Source of the DNA: Clostridiales bacterium
GTDB lineage: Bacteria > Bacillota > Clostridia > Christensenellales > Aristaeellaceae
Assembly: GCA_004557905.1 (NCBI GenBank)
Contig: SFFH01000057.1
Location: forward strand, 1-15,456
Direction: 5' to 3'
DNA length: 15,456 nucleotides
Positions within the stretch are counted from its first letter, which is position 1, and each line of letters starts with the position of its first letter. Position numbers and translations under genes: made by a program. Positions 1 through 6,965 of this stretch are shown one piece after another. The notes beneath the pieces are model-generated. The model ran no database searches, had not been told where the DNA came from, and saw nothing but the letters and a program-made list of their open reading frames with translations.

Positions 1-1
1 G

Positions 2-118
2 GCCGTGTCGGGCAGGAATTATCTGGACACGAAGGACACGCCGCTGGTCGCCGTGCCGGTAAGCAGCCTGCCGGAGATCGGCCCGCCCGTGCTGACGCTT
101 CGGATCATGGGCAGATGA
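2..118 (+). CDS. C-terminal end of an unidentified protein (partial)
   Basis: An open frame enters from the left edge and ends at a TGA at 116-118, giving about 38 residues that finish LTLRIMGR. Nearly every third codon position is G or C, as in the clear genes of the window, which is the main reason to take it as coding. No motif is visible and I do not recognise the protein. It runs toward the MATE gene on the other strand. The hairpin repeat at 141-279 follows its stop by about 22 bases, and the first hairpin of that repeat, followed by a T-run, could terminate this gene. Confidence 0.55.
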   Translation, partial: AVSGRNYLDTKDTPLVAVPVSSLPEIGPPVLTLRIMGR

Positions 119-140
119 TGGCAGATGTATGCACATGCGA

Positions 141-279
141 CCCCGCCTCAATCGCAGGCTGCTGTGCAGCCTGCTCTGAGACTGCGTTTTTCTCTCGAAT
201 TGGGGAACGTTAGGGCTGCCGCCCTAAGACCCGCCTGAGGGACATCGTCCCTCAGACTCCCTTCTTCGCTTCGCGCATA
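141..279 (+). repeat. Dispersed three-hairpin repeat, copy A
   Basis: The module has three hairpins in a row: 154-174 (GCAGGCTGC, loop TGT, perfect 9-bp stem) followed by GCGTTTTTCTC; 210-227 (TTAGGGC/GCCCTAA); and 236-254 (TGAGGGAC/GTCCCTCA). It ends in CTTCGCTTCGCGCAT, 14 bases from the stop of the MATE gene. It closely matches copy B at 1963-2104 and, inverted, copy C at 11309-11460. Hairpin 1 plus its T-run looks like a terminator for the partial gene at 2-118. The stems and copies are read directly; the function is inferred. Confidence 0.85.
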
Positions 280-293
280 GGAAAGCTATCAAA

Positions 294-1583
294 TCATGCC
301 TTCTGAACCGCCCTGACGCTGACCAGCGAGAGCACGCAGCACGCCGCCTCCGTGACGACGAAGGAAAGCCACACGCCGGGCACGGAGAGCAGGCGGCTGA
401 GCAGCAGCGCGGCGGGGACGAGCAGCACGCAACTGCGCAGCAGTGAGATGACCAGCGCGCGCTGCGGACGGCCCACGGCGCTGAGCAGCGCGGCGACAGC
501 GATGTTCACGCCCGCGAAGAGATAGCCGGCGAAGTAGATGCGCAGGCCGGACACGGCGATGGACAGAAGCTGCGCGTCGCCCTCGTGGTTGAACGCCCCG
601 GCAAGCGGCTGCGCGAAGAGGAACACCAGCGCAAAGATCGACAGGCTCAGCGCGGCGACCGTGGCCCGTGTGCAGGAGAGCAGGCGGCGCATACCCTCGC
701 GGTCGCCCGCGCCGCAGATTCGGCTGGCCAGCGGCTGGATGCCCTGCCCCACGCCGGTGAAGATCGACGTGGCCACGAGCGCCGTGTTGGCGATCACGCC
801 GTAGGCGGCGACGCCGATGTAGCCGCCCAGCTGCATGAGCAGCAGGTTGAACGTCAGCAGCGAGATGGCCGAGGCCAGCTCGCCGACCAGCGCGGAGAGG
901 CCATAGGTCAGCAGGCGCAGCGTCTCGCGCATGGGAAGCAGGCGGCGGGAGAGGCGCAGCGTGCAGCGCGGGGTGAAGAAGTGAAAGAGCAACACCGGCG
1001 CGCTCAGACAGGCGGACAGGCCCGTGGCGAGGACTGCGCCGAACATGCCCATCCCCAGCGGGAACATGAACAGGTAGTCAAGCAGGATGTTCAGCCCGCT
1101 GCTCGCCAGCATGGAGAGCATAGCCAGGTTTGGCGCGCCGTCGTTGCTGACGAAGCCGCGCAGCAGGCTGCACAGGATGTAGACCGGGGAAAAGAGCAGC
1201 GTCATGCGGACGTAGGTTGTCGTAAGGGCGAAGGTCGTTTCGTCCGCGCCCAACAGGCGGCTCAGCGGCCCGGCGAGGAAGACGCCGGTGAGCACAAACA
1301 CAAGCGCCGCCGCGCCGCCGCACAGCAGCGCCGTGGGCAGCGAGCGCTCTGCGTCCCGTCCCTCGGCCCTGCGCAGTGAGAAGTCCGTGCCGCCGCCGAT
1401 GCCAGCCAGCTGTCCGATGCCGGTGACGACGCTGAACACCGTGATGGACAGATTGAGCGCGGCCAGGCCGGACGCGCCCAGCGCGACGGACACGAACAGC
1501 GTGTCCACGAGGATGTAGCAGGACAGGCCGATCATGCCGGCGATGTTCTGGGCGACATAGCGCAGGAAGATTCGTTTGTTCAC
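294..1583 (-). CDS. MATE family efflux transporter
   Basis: This is a polytopic inner-membrane protein of about 429 residues. The length and the succession of about twelve hydrophobic segments fit the MATE/MatE family, which exports drugs, metabolites or other organic solutes in exchange for Na+ or H+. The N-terminal part (RYVAQNIAGMIGLSCYILVD, then TLFVSVALGASGLAALNLS) is the usual first MATE helix pair. I place the start at GTG 1581-1583 because AAGGAG at 1592-1597 lies 8 bases upstream; the longer start at ATG 1604 would put that SD inside the gene. The leader contains partial repeat D and interleaved inverted repeats. The gene converges with the partial gene at 2-118. The substrate cannot be read from the sequence. 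Confidence 0.9.
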   Translation of the reverse strand: MNKRIFLRYVAQNIAGMIGLSCYILVDTLFVSVALGASGLAALNLSITVFSVVTGIGQLAGIGGGTDFSLRRAEGRDAERSLPTALLCGGAAALVFVLTGVFLAGPLSRLLGADETTFALTTTYVRMTLLFSPVYILCSLLRGFVSNDGAPNLAMLSMLASSGLNILLDYLFMFPLGMGMFGAVLATGLSACLSAPVLLFHFFTPRCTLRLSRRLLPMRETLRLLTYGLSALVGELASAISLLTFNLLLMQLGGYIGVAAYGVIANTALVATSIFTGVGQGIQPLASRICGAGDREGMRRLLSCTRATVAALSLSIFALVFLFAQPLAGAFNHEGDAQLLSIAVSGLRIYFAGYLFAGVNIAVAALLSAVGRPQRALVISLLRSCVLLVPAALLLSRLLSVPGVWLSFVVTEAACCVLSLVSVRAVQKA

Positions 1584-1623
1584 AGGCAGCACTCCTTGAA
1601 TCATCGAAAGAATCGAGCTGTAA

Positions 1624-1695
1624 GCGCGAAGTGAAGAAGGGAGTCTGAGGGACGATGTCCCTCAGGCAGGGGCATGGGGGCGAGGCCCCCATCGC
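1624..1695 (+). repeat. Partial, variant copy D of the hairpin repeat
   Basis: GCGCGAAG, then AAGGGAGTC, then a perfect 8-bp hairpin TGAGGGAC/GTCCCTCA at 1646-1664. This matches the inner end of copies A to C read in the opposite sense. It then switches to a different hairpin, ATGGGGGC/GCCCCCAT at 1674-1692, where the other copies have the TTAGGGC hairpin. Unlike the other copies it lies upstream of a gene, in the probable leader of the MATE exporter, not after a stop codon. Confidence 0.7.
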
Positions 1696-1757
1696 CTCCC
1701 AGCGCGAAGCGCCGTCGGCAAGAATCGCAGCGGAGCCGGAGGCGACTATTGCGATTC
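1692..1757. other. Interleaved inverted repeats upstream of the MATE gene
   Basis: TCGCCTCC (1692-1699) pairs perfectly with GGAGGCGA (1738-1745), and GAATCGCA (1722-1729) pairs perfectly with TGCGATTC (1750-1757). The order a-b-a'-b' means the two stems are either alternatives or a pseudoknot. No known riboswitch consensus was recognised. It lies in the presumed 5' leader of the exporter on the minus strand. Confidence 0.4.
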
Positions 1758-1801
1758 CGATCATGTGGCTTCAAACAGACTCGAATGGAAAACTTGCGAA
1801 A

Positions 1802-1856
1802 AAGCACCCGGAACACATCTTCTAAGACCTAACGATGTGTTCGGGTGCTTGTTTTT
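1802..1856. terminator. Strong bidirectional rho-independent terminator
   Basis: The 18-base left arm (1802-1819) pairs along its length with GATGTGTTCGGGTGCTT (1834-1850) with one bulged G. The loop is 14 bases. A T-run follows on the plus strand (GTTTTT, 1851-1856) and a matching run on the minus strand (A-run before 1803). It most likely ends minus-strand transcription from proS, about 255 bases past its stop. The stretch 1857-1962 beside it holds nothing I recognise. Confidence 0.85.
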
Positions 1857-1962
1857 AACCGCACCGCTGCCCGGTGGCAGCAATATTCTGTTCACGCTTG
1901 GTTTGAATGATGCGGATAGGGATGGAAGGATCTCTGATTCTCCAATCGGGCGCAGCGATCAA

Positions 1963-2104
1963 ACCCGTCTCAATCGTAGGCTGCTGCGCAGCCTGCTCTG
2001 AGACTGCGTTTTTCTCTATCGGATTGAGAACGTTAGGGCTGCCGCCCTAAGACCTGCCCGAGGGACATTGTCCCTCGGACTCCCTCTTTCGCTTCGCGCA
2101 TTTA
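1963..2104 (+). repeat. Dispersed three-hairpin repeat, copy B
   Basis: Same architecture and orientation as copy A. The outer stem GTCTCA (1967-1972)/TGAGAC (1999-2004) encloses AGGCTGC/GCAGCCT, followed by TGCGTTTTTCTCT. Then come TTAGGGC/GCCCTAA (2033-2050) and CGAGGGAC/GTCCCTCG (2059-2077), ending in GCTTCGCGCAT 9 bases from the proS stop codon. The closing pair of the third stem is C-G here and T-A in copy A, so both arms changed together. Confidence 0.85.
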
Positions 2105-2111
2105 TAAGCGA

Positions 2112-3767
2112 TTACAGCCTGCACTCGAGCTTGGCCAGCTCATCCACGACGTAGTTGTAGACGAAGTCGACGGCCTCGGCGACCGGCTTCTTCTCCTGCA
2201 TGGACTTGTCGCGGGCGGAGATTTCGATGGTGCCGTTCTTGAGGCCCTTCGGGCTGACGACCACGCGCACCGGCACGCCGAACAGGTCCGCGTCGGAGAA
2301 CATGACGCCCGCGCTGACGCTGCGGTCGTCCCAGATGACCTCCACGCCACGGGCGGTCAGCTCGTCGTAGATCTTCTGGGAAACCGCGGCGACCTCCTCG
2401 TTGTCCGCGCGCAGGGAGCACAGGTGCACATGCCACGGCGCGATGGAGATCGGCCAGATCGGGCCGTAGTCGTCGCGGTGCGCCTCGCACACGGACGCGG
2501 CCAGACGGCCCACACCGATGCCGTAGCAGCCCATGATCGGATGCTTGAGCGAGCCGTCCTGGTCGACGTAGGTCATGCCCATGCTCTCGGTGTACTTGGT
2601 GCCCAGCTGGAAGATGTTGCCCACCTCGATGCCGCGGGAGGTGTAGATGCTCTTCTTGCCGCAGACCGGGCAGATGCCGCCGTCATACGCCTTGGCCACG
2701 TCGACGTACTCCACCTCGCCCATCTCGCGCGGGATGTTGAAGCCGATGTAGTGCATGTCGGTCTCGTTGGCGCCGGTGGCGACGGCGTTCAGCCCCTTCA
2801 GGGACGCGTCGTACACCACGCGCACGCCCTCGGGCAGGCCCTTGGGGCCGATGAAGCCGGGCGTGAGGCCGCTCTCCAGCGTGATCTCCGCCGGATGAAT
2901 CTCGGCCTTGAGGTAGTTGCGCAGCTTGGTCTCGTTGATGTCCAGATCGCCGCGCAGGAACGCGACGACGTACTTGTCATTCAGGTTCTCCTGATAGACG
3001 ACGGCCTTGCAGGTCTGCTCGGGCGTAATCTTCAGGAACGCGCACAGGTCGTCGATGGTCTTGACGTTCGGCGTCTCGACCTTCTGAAGCTCCGCGACCT
3101 CGCCGGGCTCGCCGTGCACGATGCAGGGGGCCGCCTCCATGTTGGCACGGTAGTCGCAGTCGTGGCACAGGACGATGGTGTCCTCGCCGACCGGGGTGAG
3201 CAGCATGTACTCGTGGGAGACCTTGCCGCCCATCATGCCGCTGTCGGACGCGACGGCGACGACGTCGCCCACGCCCGCGCGGAAGAAGATGCGGTTGTAC
3301 GCGTCATAGCAGACCTTGTAGTAGCGCTCCAGATCCTCCTGGGAGGTGTGGAAGGAGTACGCGTCCTTCATGGTGAACTCGCGAGATCATGAACGGGTAC
3401 TGGGTGTAGCTGTCGGCCACGTCGCGCACGAAGTGCACGGAGGCTTCCTCGTGGGTCATGCCCAGCACCATGTCCGCGCCGGAGCGGTCGGTGAAGCGCA
3501 GCAGCTCGCTGCCGATGGCGTCGTAGCGGCCGGACTCGCGCCAGATGGACGCGGGCATGGCCACCGGGAAGAGCAGCTCCTGACCGTCGATGCGGTTCAT
3601 CTCCTCGCGGATGATCTTCTCGATCTTCGCGGTGATGCGCTTGGTGATCGGGAACAGGGTGTAGATGCCATTTCCGACGGGCTTGATGTAGCCGCCGCGC
3701 ATCATCAGCGCCTGGCTGGCGATGACGCAGTCGGCGGGGGTCTCCTTGTAGCGCTTGGAAGCTTCAT
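2112..3767 (-). pseudogene. proS: Prolyl-tRNA synthetase, bacterial type, frame broken twice
   Basis: Charges tRNA-Pro with proline (class II aaRS, cytoplasm). In order: catalytic N-terminus with the THEE (TxE) motif near residues 105-108; YbaK-like editing insertion (around PNVKTIDDLCAFLKI); class II motif 3 (GCYGIGVGRL); and the C-terminal anticodon-binding domain. SD AGGAG (3779-3783) points to ATG 3765-3767, but one base is missing within the first three codons: ATGAAGCTTCC where ATGAAGGCTTCC would give MKASKRYKET. At about 3384 the frame shifts again: YTQYPFMI is followed directly by REFTMKDAYSFH, so about 20 residues carrying motif 2 (normally FRDE and its loop) are gone. An in-frame alternative start at ATG 3813 would bypass only the first lesion. 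As written it cannot make an active enzyme. Either it is a pseudogene with another proS elsewhere, or the sequence has errors here. A T-box leader precedes it. Confidence 0.88.
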
Positions 3768-3890
3768 GGTGTTGTATTCTCCTTTTTATTATGTAAATCC
3801 TTTCACAAAGCATCGGCCTCGGGCACAGAGCTGCAAGGTTTACAGAGCTGTGTCGGTGATGCCGCCGGCAGCATGCCGGTGCGGGGGGAT

Positions 3891-3926
3891 AAAAAAAGCT
3901 CCGCCCCAAATTGCAGGGGCGAAGCT
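3891..3926 (-). terminator. T-box-controlled intrinsic terminator
   Basis: On the minus strand AGCTTCGCCCC (3916-3926) pairs with GGGGCGGAGCT (3897-3907) with one mismatch, followed by a seven-base T-run. It lies immediately 3' of the T-box sequence, the normal place for the competing terminator. Confidence 0.9.
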
Positions 3927-4146
3927 GAGCTTCGCGGTACCACCTTGCTTCAGCGCAGAGCATGCTCCGCGCCCTTGCCTGCCCTGTATCTATCGGGAGC
4001 GCCCGGCAGGATTTCATCGCGCGCATGGCGATGCGTTCTCCTGCGTACTCGGGAGGCCGGAGCGATTTGTGCAGGCTGCGCGCCTTTCAGCCGTGGGCGC
4101 GCTCTCTTGAAAGCTGCGGTCAGATCGCCTTCTCCGTCTGTGTACG
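3891..4146 (-). promoter_or_regulatory. T-box riboswitch leader, proline-specific by context
   Basis: The minus strand carries the conserved T-box AAGGTGGTACCGCG (3933-3946), followed by a terminator hairpin and T-run (3891-3926). Upstream is a Stem I-like region with a distal-loop motif (GGCTGAAAGGC) and a specifier region GCCTCCCGAGTAC around 4048-4057, where all overlapping CCN triplets (CCT, CCC, CCG) are proline codons. T-boxes read uncharged tRNA and let transcription pass when charging is low, so this leader should raise proS expression on proline-tRNA starvation. The exact specifier triplet was not resolved. About 120 bases lie between the terminator and the proS start. Confidence 0.92.
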
Positions 4147-4152
4147 GCTTCT

Positions 4153-4181
4153 ATTATACCCATTTGACGCGGGTTGCGCAA
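4153..4181 (-). promoter_or_regulatory. Promoter of the proS T-box transcript
   Basis: Minus-strand -35 TTGCGC (4176-4181), 17-base spacer, perfect -10 TATAAT (4153-4158). Expected start of transcription is near 4146, just before Stem I of the T-box. The same -35 and spacing occur before the serine hydrolase gene at 5884-5912. Confidence 0.75.
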
Positions 4182-4235
4182 GCCCTATTTGGGCAGAGAT
4201 TGCCGGCCGGAGCAAGCTTTTTTGGATGCGAACGG

Positions 4236-4266
4236 AAAAACCCGAACCGCGGGTGCGGTTCGGGTT
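4236..4266 (-). terminator. Intrinsic terminator of the secreted serine hydrolase gene
   Basis: Perfect 11-bp stem AACCCGAACCG (4239-4249)/CGGTTCGGGTT (4256-4266) with a 6-base loop. On the minus strand it ends in GGGTTTTTCC. It begins about 20 bases after the stop codon at 4287-4289. Confidence 0.92.
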
Positions 4267-4286
4267 GTGGATCAGAAGGAGGAAGG

Positions 4287-5797
4287 TTACTCGAGCACGG
4301 CGCTGAACGCGACCGGCTCGGTGATCTTTTCGCCGGAGTTGACGTTGACGGTGCGCACGAGCGACATGCCGGTTCCGTCGTCTTCGAGGGTCAGGGTGAT
4401 CTGATCGACGAAGGCCATCTGCGGATAGCGCCAGGTCAGCGTCAGCGTGCTGTCGTCCTGCCACTCGGCGTAGGCGTAGATGTACTCCGGGTTGTTGGTG
4501 TACTGGTGGTGCATGTAGTTGCCGGTCATGGTGGTCTCGTTGTAGAGCCACTGATCGATGCCGTTCACGACGGTGTGGATGCCGCGGTTGTCCTTCATGG
4601 TGAAGGTGACGGAATCGTCCTTGACGTCGAGCGCGACGGCCTCGATGTTGTACTTGTTCTCCTCGGCGATGAAGGTGACGTCGTCGACGATCTCGCCCAT
4701 CGGGGAGGCGGTGAACACCGGCACGTTCATGAGGCTCAGCGTGGAGGCGTAGGTCTCCAGCGCGGCCTCGCTGGCGTTCTCGTAGGCGGTGACGCCGGCA
4801 GCGCGGTCGGCGACGGTCGGAGCGATCAGCTCGTTGAAGACGACGTCGTTCACGTTGCTGGAGGTGCCGGCCAGGATGGAGACGACCATGTTGAGCTCGG
4901 GCACGAGGATGACGGACTGGCCGTAGGAGCCGCCGGCGGCATAGTACACCGGATCGGTTTCGGAGCGGCTCCAGTGGGCGGCGTAATTGCCCTGTCCCTC
5001 GGTGGCTCGCCGTTCCACATGCCCTTGTTCAGGAACAGAATGCCAACCTTGAGCATGTCTTCGGCAGTGCACTTGACGCCGTTGCCGCCGGAGCAGATGC
5101 CCTCGGGGCTCTTCTGCCAGGTAAAGTTGGCAAAGTTCAGCTTGGAGAAGCCCTTGCTCATCAGATAATCCTCGGCGGTCATGCCGGTGACCTTCTGAAC
5201 CATTGCGGAGGTGGCGTAGGGGTTGCCGGAGGAATACTGATAGTGCGTGCCCGGCTCATAGGGAACGGGCTCCGCGAAGAACGCTTCCAGCCAGCTGGTC
5301 TTCAGCGGACGCCATTCGGAGCCGGAGATCATGCGGCCGTAGCCGGCGGTCATGTTCAGCAGGTTGCGGACGGTGACCTTGTCCTGGTTCTCCAGCGGGC
5401 CTTCCTCGCCGACGAATTCCGGCAGGATGTCGATCATGCGCGTATCCAGCGTCAGCAGGCCGTCGGAGATGGCGCAGGCCACGGCGGAGTTGGCGAAGAG
5501 CTTGGTCAGCGAGTGCACGATGTGGGGCGTGTCCTCGTCGTAGGGGGCCCAGTAGCAGTCGAAGACGACCTCGCCGTCCACCGCGATGTCGATGGCGTGG
5601 ACCTCGATGTTCTGGCGCGCATAGGCCTCCAGCAGGTTGAAGATGTAGTCGGAATTGATGCCCTTTTCGGCCATGGAGGCGCGCGGGAGCTTGTTCGTCT
5701 TGGAGGGCTCGGTGTAGGTGTAGTTGCTGGCCAGGGCGGTGAAGCTGAGGCTCACCAGCAGGCAGAGCACGAGCAGCAGCGACAGCAGTTTTTTCAT
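4287..5797 (-). pseudogene. Secreted beta-lactamase-fold serine hydrolase, frameshifted
   Basis: Beta-lactamase/penicillin-binding-protein-like family (PF00144 type), probably an extracellular esterase or peptidase. The N-terminus is a clear signal peptide (MKKLLSLLLVLCLLVSLSFT, then ALAS). The catalytic Ser-Lys motif is SLTK at 96-99, and the second motif is YSS (188-190) in the YSN position. After NKGMWNGE (about residue 264, near 5006) the frame changes, and homology resumes in another frame with EGQGNYAAHWSRSE and GGSYGQSVILVPE, then a beta-rich C-terminal domain to the stop at 4287-4289. A full-length relative would carry extra residues between the two parts, so this looks like an internal deletion not divisible by three. 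Everything else (promoter, SD-like GAGAGG, terminator) looks intact, so a sequencing or assembly error is a real alternative. The substrate is unknown. Confidence 0.85.
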
Positions 5798-5883
5798 GAA
5801 TGATCGATCCTCTCTTGGGTTGCGGTTGTCTTCGTGCGTCGTGACGGAGGGCGTTCCGGACCGCTTCCGCCGTTTCTATGCTC

Positions 5884-5912
5884 ATTATATCCGGGCATCG
5901 CCGCGCGCGCAA
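5884..5912 (-). promoter_or_regulatory. Promoter of the secreted serine hydrolase gene
   Basis: Minus-strand -35 TTGCGC (5907-5912), 17-base spacer and -10 TATAAT (5884-5889), giving a leader of about 80 bases before ATG 5797. Confidence 0.7.
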
Positions 5913-5963
5913 ATGCCAATACTGCATGGGCCCATGCGTTTATGCTATGAGAAAAGAGGCGAT

Positions 5964-6003
5964 AAAAAAGCCCCTGTTGGCGGCCGGGGGCTACCAGCAG
6001 GGG
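5964..6003 (-). terminator. Terminator of the LysR gene, overlapping its last codons
   Basis: CCCCTGCTGG (5994-6003, minus sense) pairs with CCAACAGGGG (5971-5980) with one G-T wobble, followed by a T-run (CTTTTTT). The left arm is formed by the final CysTrp codons of the LysR gene, so the terminator begins inside the coding sequence. Confidence 0.88.
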
Positions 6004-6905
6004 AAGGCTTCCATGATGCGGCAGAGCGCCTTCTCGCATTCGGAGAGGGTGTGGCTCCTGAGATGCGTGCAGCCGTTGACCAGCGGCCCAAGCTTCTTTT
6101 TGGGAACAAACAGGCGGATGCGCTCCGGACGGGTGATCAGCTCGGTGTAGCTGGAGACGATGAAGGCATAGCCGACCCCTTTTTCGACAAAACGGATGAC
6201 GTCTGCGGCGGTGGTGACATCCATGTATCGCTCCACTGGCGGCGGATCATACTGCTCCCGCTTGTTCGGCATGTGAATCAGGCGGATCAGCTGCATGTCG
6301 CCGAGCAGGTCGGCGTCGAGCACGGGATACGGGCCTGTGCCTGCGGGCTCGGCGAGGGCACAATGGGGATCGTCGGCTGGCAGCGCAATCAGAAACGAGG
6401 TGAGGGCTTTCGGAAAGGGCTCGAAGACGAGGTCGTCGTTGTCAAACAGGCGCGTGTAGTCCTTGGTGATGACGAGATCGACCGTGCCCTGCGTGAGCGT
6501 CTCCTCGATGAAGGCGACGTGGATGCTGTGGACGTGCAGCTGGGCGTCCGGATACTGCCGGCGCAGCTGCGCCTCGAACGCGTCGGTGTGCATGCTGGCG
6601 TTGTTGGTGGTGAAGGCGATTCGGATCGCGTTTTCCTGCGCCTGCGCCGCGGCAGCCATCTCCTGGAAGACGAGGTTCGTCTGCGCCCGGACGCGGCGCG
6701 CATAGGCGACGTACAGCTGGCCCTGCCGGGTCAGGGCCAGGCGGTTCCCCTTCCTGCGCTCGAAGAGCTGAACGTGGTTCTCCCGCTCGAAGCTGCTTAG
6801 ATACCGGCTCAGGCTGGGCTGGGCGACCATCAGGCGCTCCGCGGCGCGGGAGATGGAGCCCTCCTCCGCGATGGCGAGGATGTAGTCGATTTTCTTGATC
6901 TGCAT
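5991..6905 (-). CDS. LysR-family transcriptional regulator
   Basis: A protein of 304 residues, the usual LysR length. Residues 1-60 form the winged helix-turn-helix (IDYILAIAEEGSISRAAERL, then MVAQPSLSRYLSSFE), followed by a linker helix and a two-lobed effector-binding domain from about residue 90. The start is ATG 6903-6905, because GGAGGG lies 7 bases upstream; an upstream in-frame ATG at 6962 has no SD and lies inside the promoter. A 6-bp dyad and two direct repeats lie over its own promoter, suggesting autoregulation. The neighbours are the decarboxylase membrane genes upstream and the serine hydrolase downstream, all on the same strand. Either could be a target, but the effector is not readable. 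Its terminator overlaps the 3' end. Confidence 0.93.
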   Translation of the reverse strand: MQIKKIDYILAIAEEGSISRAAERLMVAQPSLSRYLSSFERENHVQLFERRKGNRLALTRQGQLYVAYARRVRAQTNLVFQEMAAAAQAQENAIRIAFTTNNASMHTDAFEAQLRRQYPDAQLHVHSIHVAFIEETLTQGTVDLVITKDYTRLFDNDDLVFEPFPKALTSFLIALPADDPHCALAEPAGTGPYPVLDADLLGDMQLIRLIHMPNKREQYDPPPVERYMDVTTAADVIRFVEKGVGYAFIVSSYTELITRPERIRLFVPKKKLGPLVNGCTHLRSHTLSECEKALCRIMEAFPCW

Positions 6906-6923
6906 GGAACACCCTCCAGACAG

Positions 6924-6965
6924 AGCATATCGGGAGACAGTGAGATGCTTTGGCTCAAGCATATC
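6924..6965. promoter_or_regulatory. Candidate LysR operator: dyad and direct repeats
   Basis: ATGCTT (6945-6950), six bases, AAGCAT (6957-6962) is a perfect interrupted dyad of the T-N11-A kind that LysR proteins bind. AGCATATC occurs twice, at 6924-6931 and 6958-6965, 34 bases apart (about three helical turns). The right dyad arm overlaps the proposed -10 box. Confidence 0.4.

Noticed and set aside
1581..1604. ATG at 1604 as the start of the MATE gene
   Set aside because: AAGGAG at 1592-1597 is ideally placed for GTG 1583 and would lie within the gene if 1604 were used.
1765..2001. Plus-strand 78-codon frame between the MATE gene and proS
   Set aside because: It runs straight through the 1802-1856 terminator hairpin and into repeat B, with no SD.
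2424..3392. Long plus-strand frame opposite proS
   Set aside because: Composition (Ala, His, Val, Asp) is that of a shadow frame and the minus strand is unmistakably ProRS.
3370..3395. Programmed ribosomal frameshifting as the explanation for the broken proS frame
   Set aside because: No slippery heptamer or stimulatory structure is seen, and a frameshift would not restore the missing motif-2 residues.
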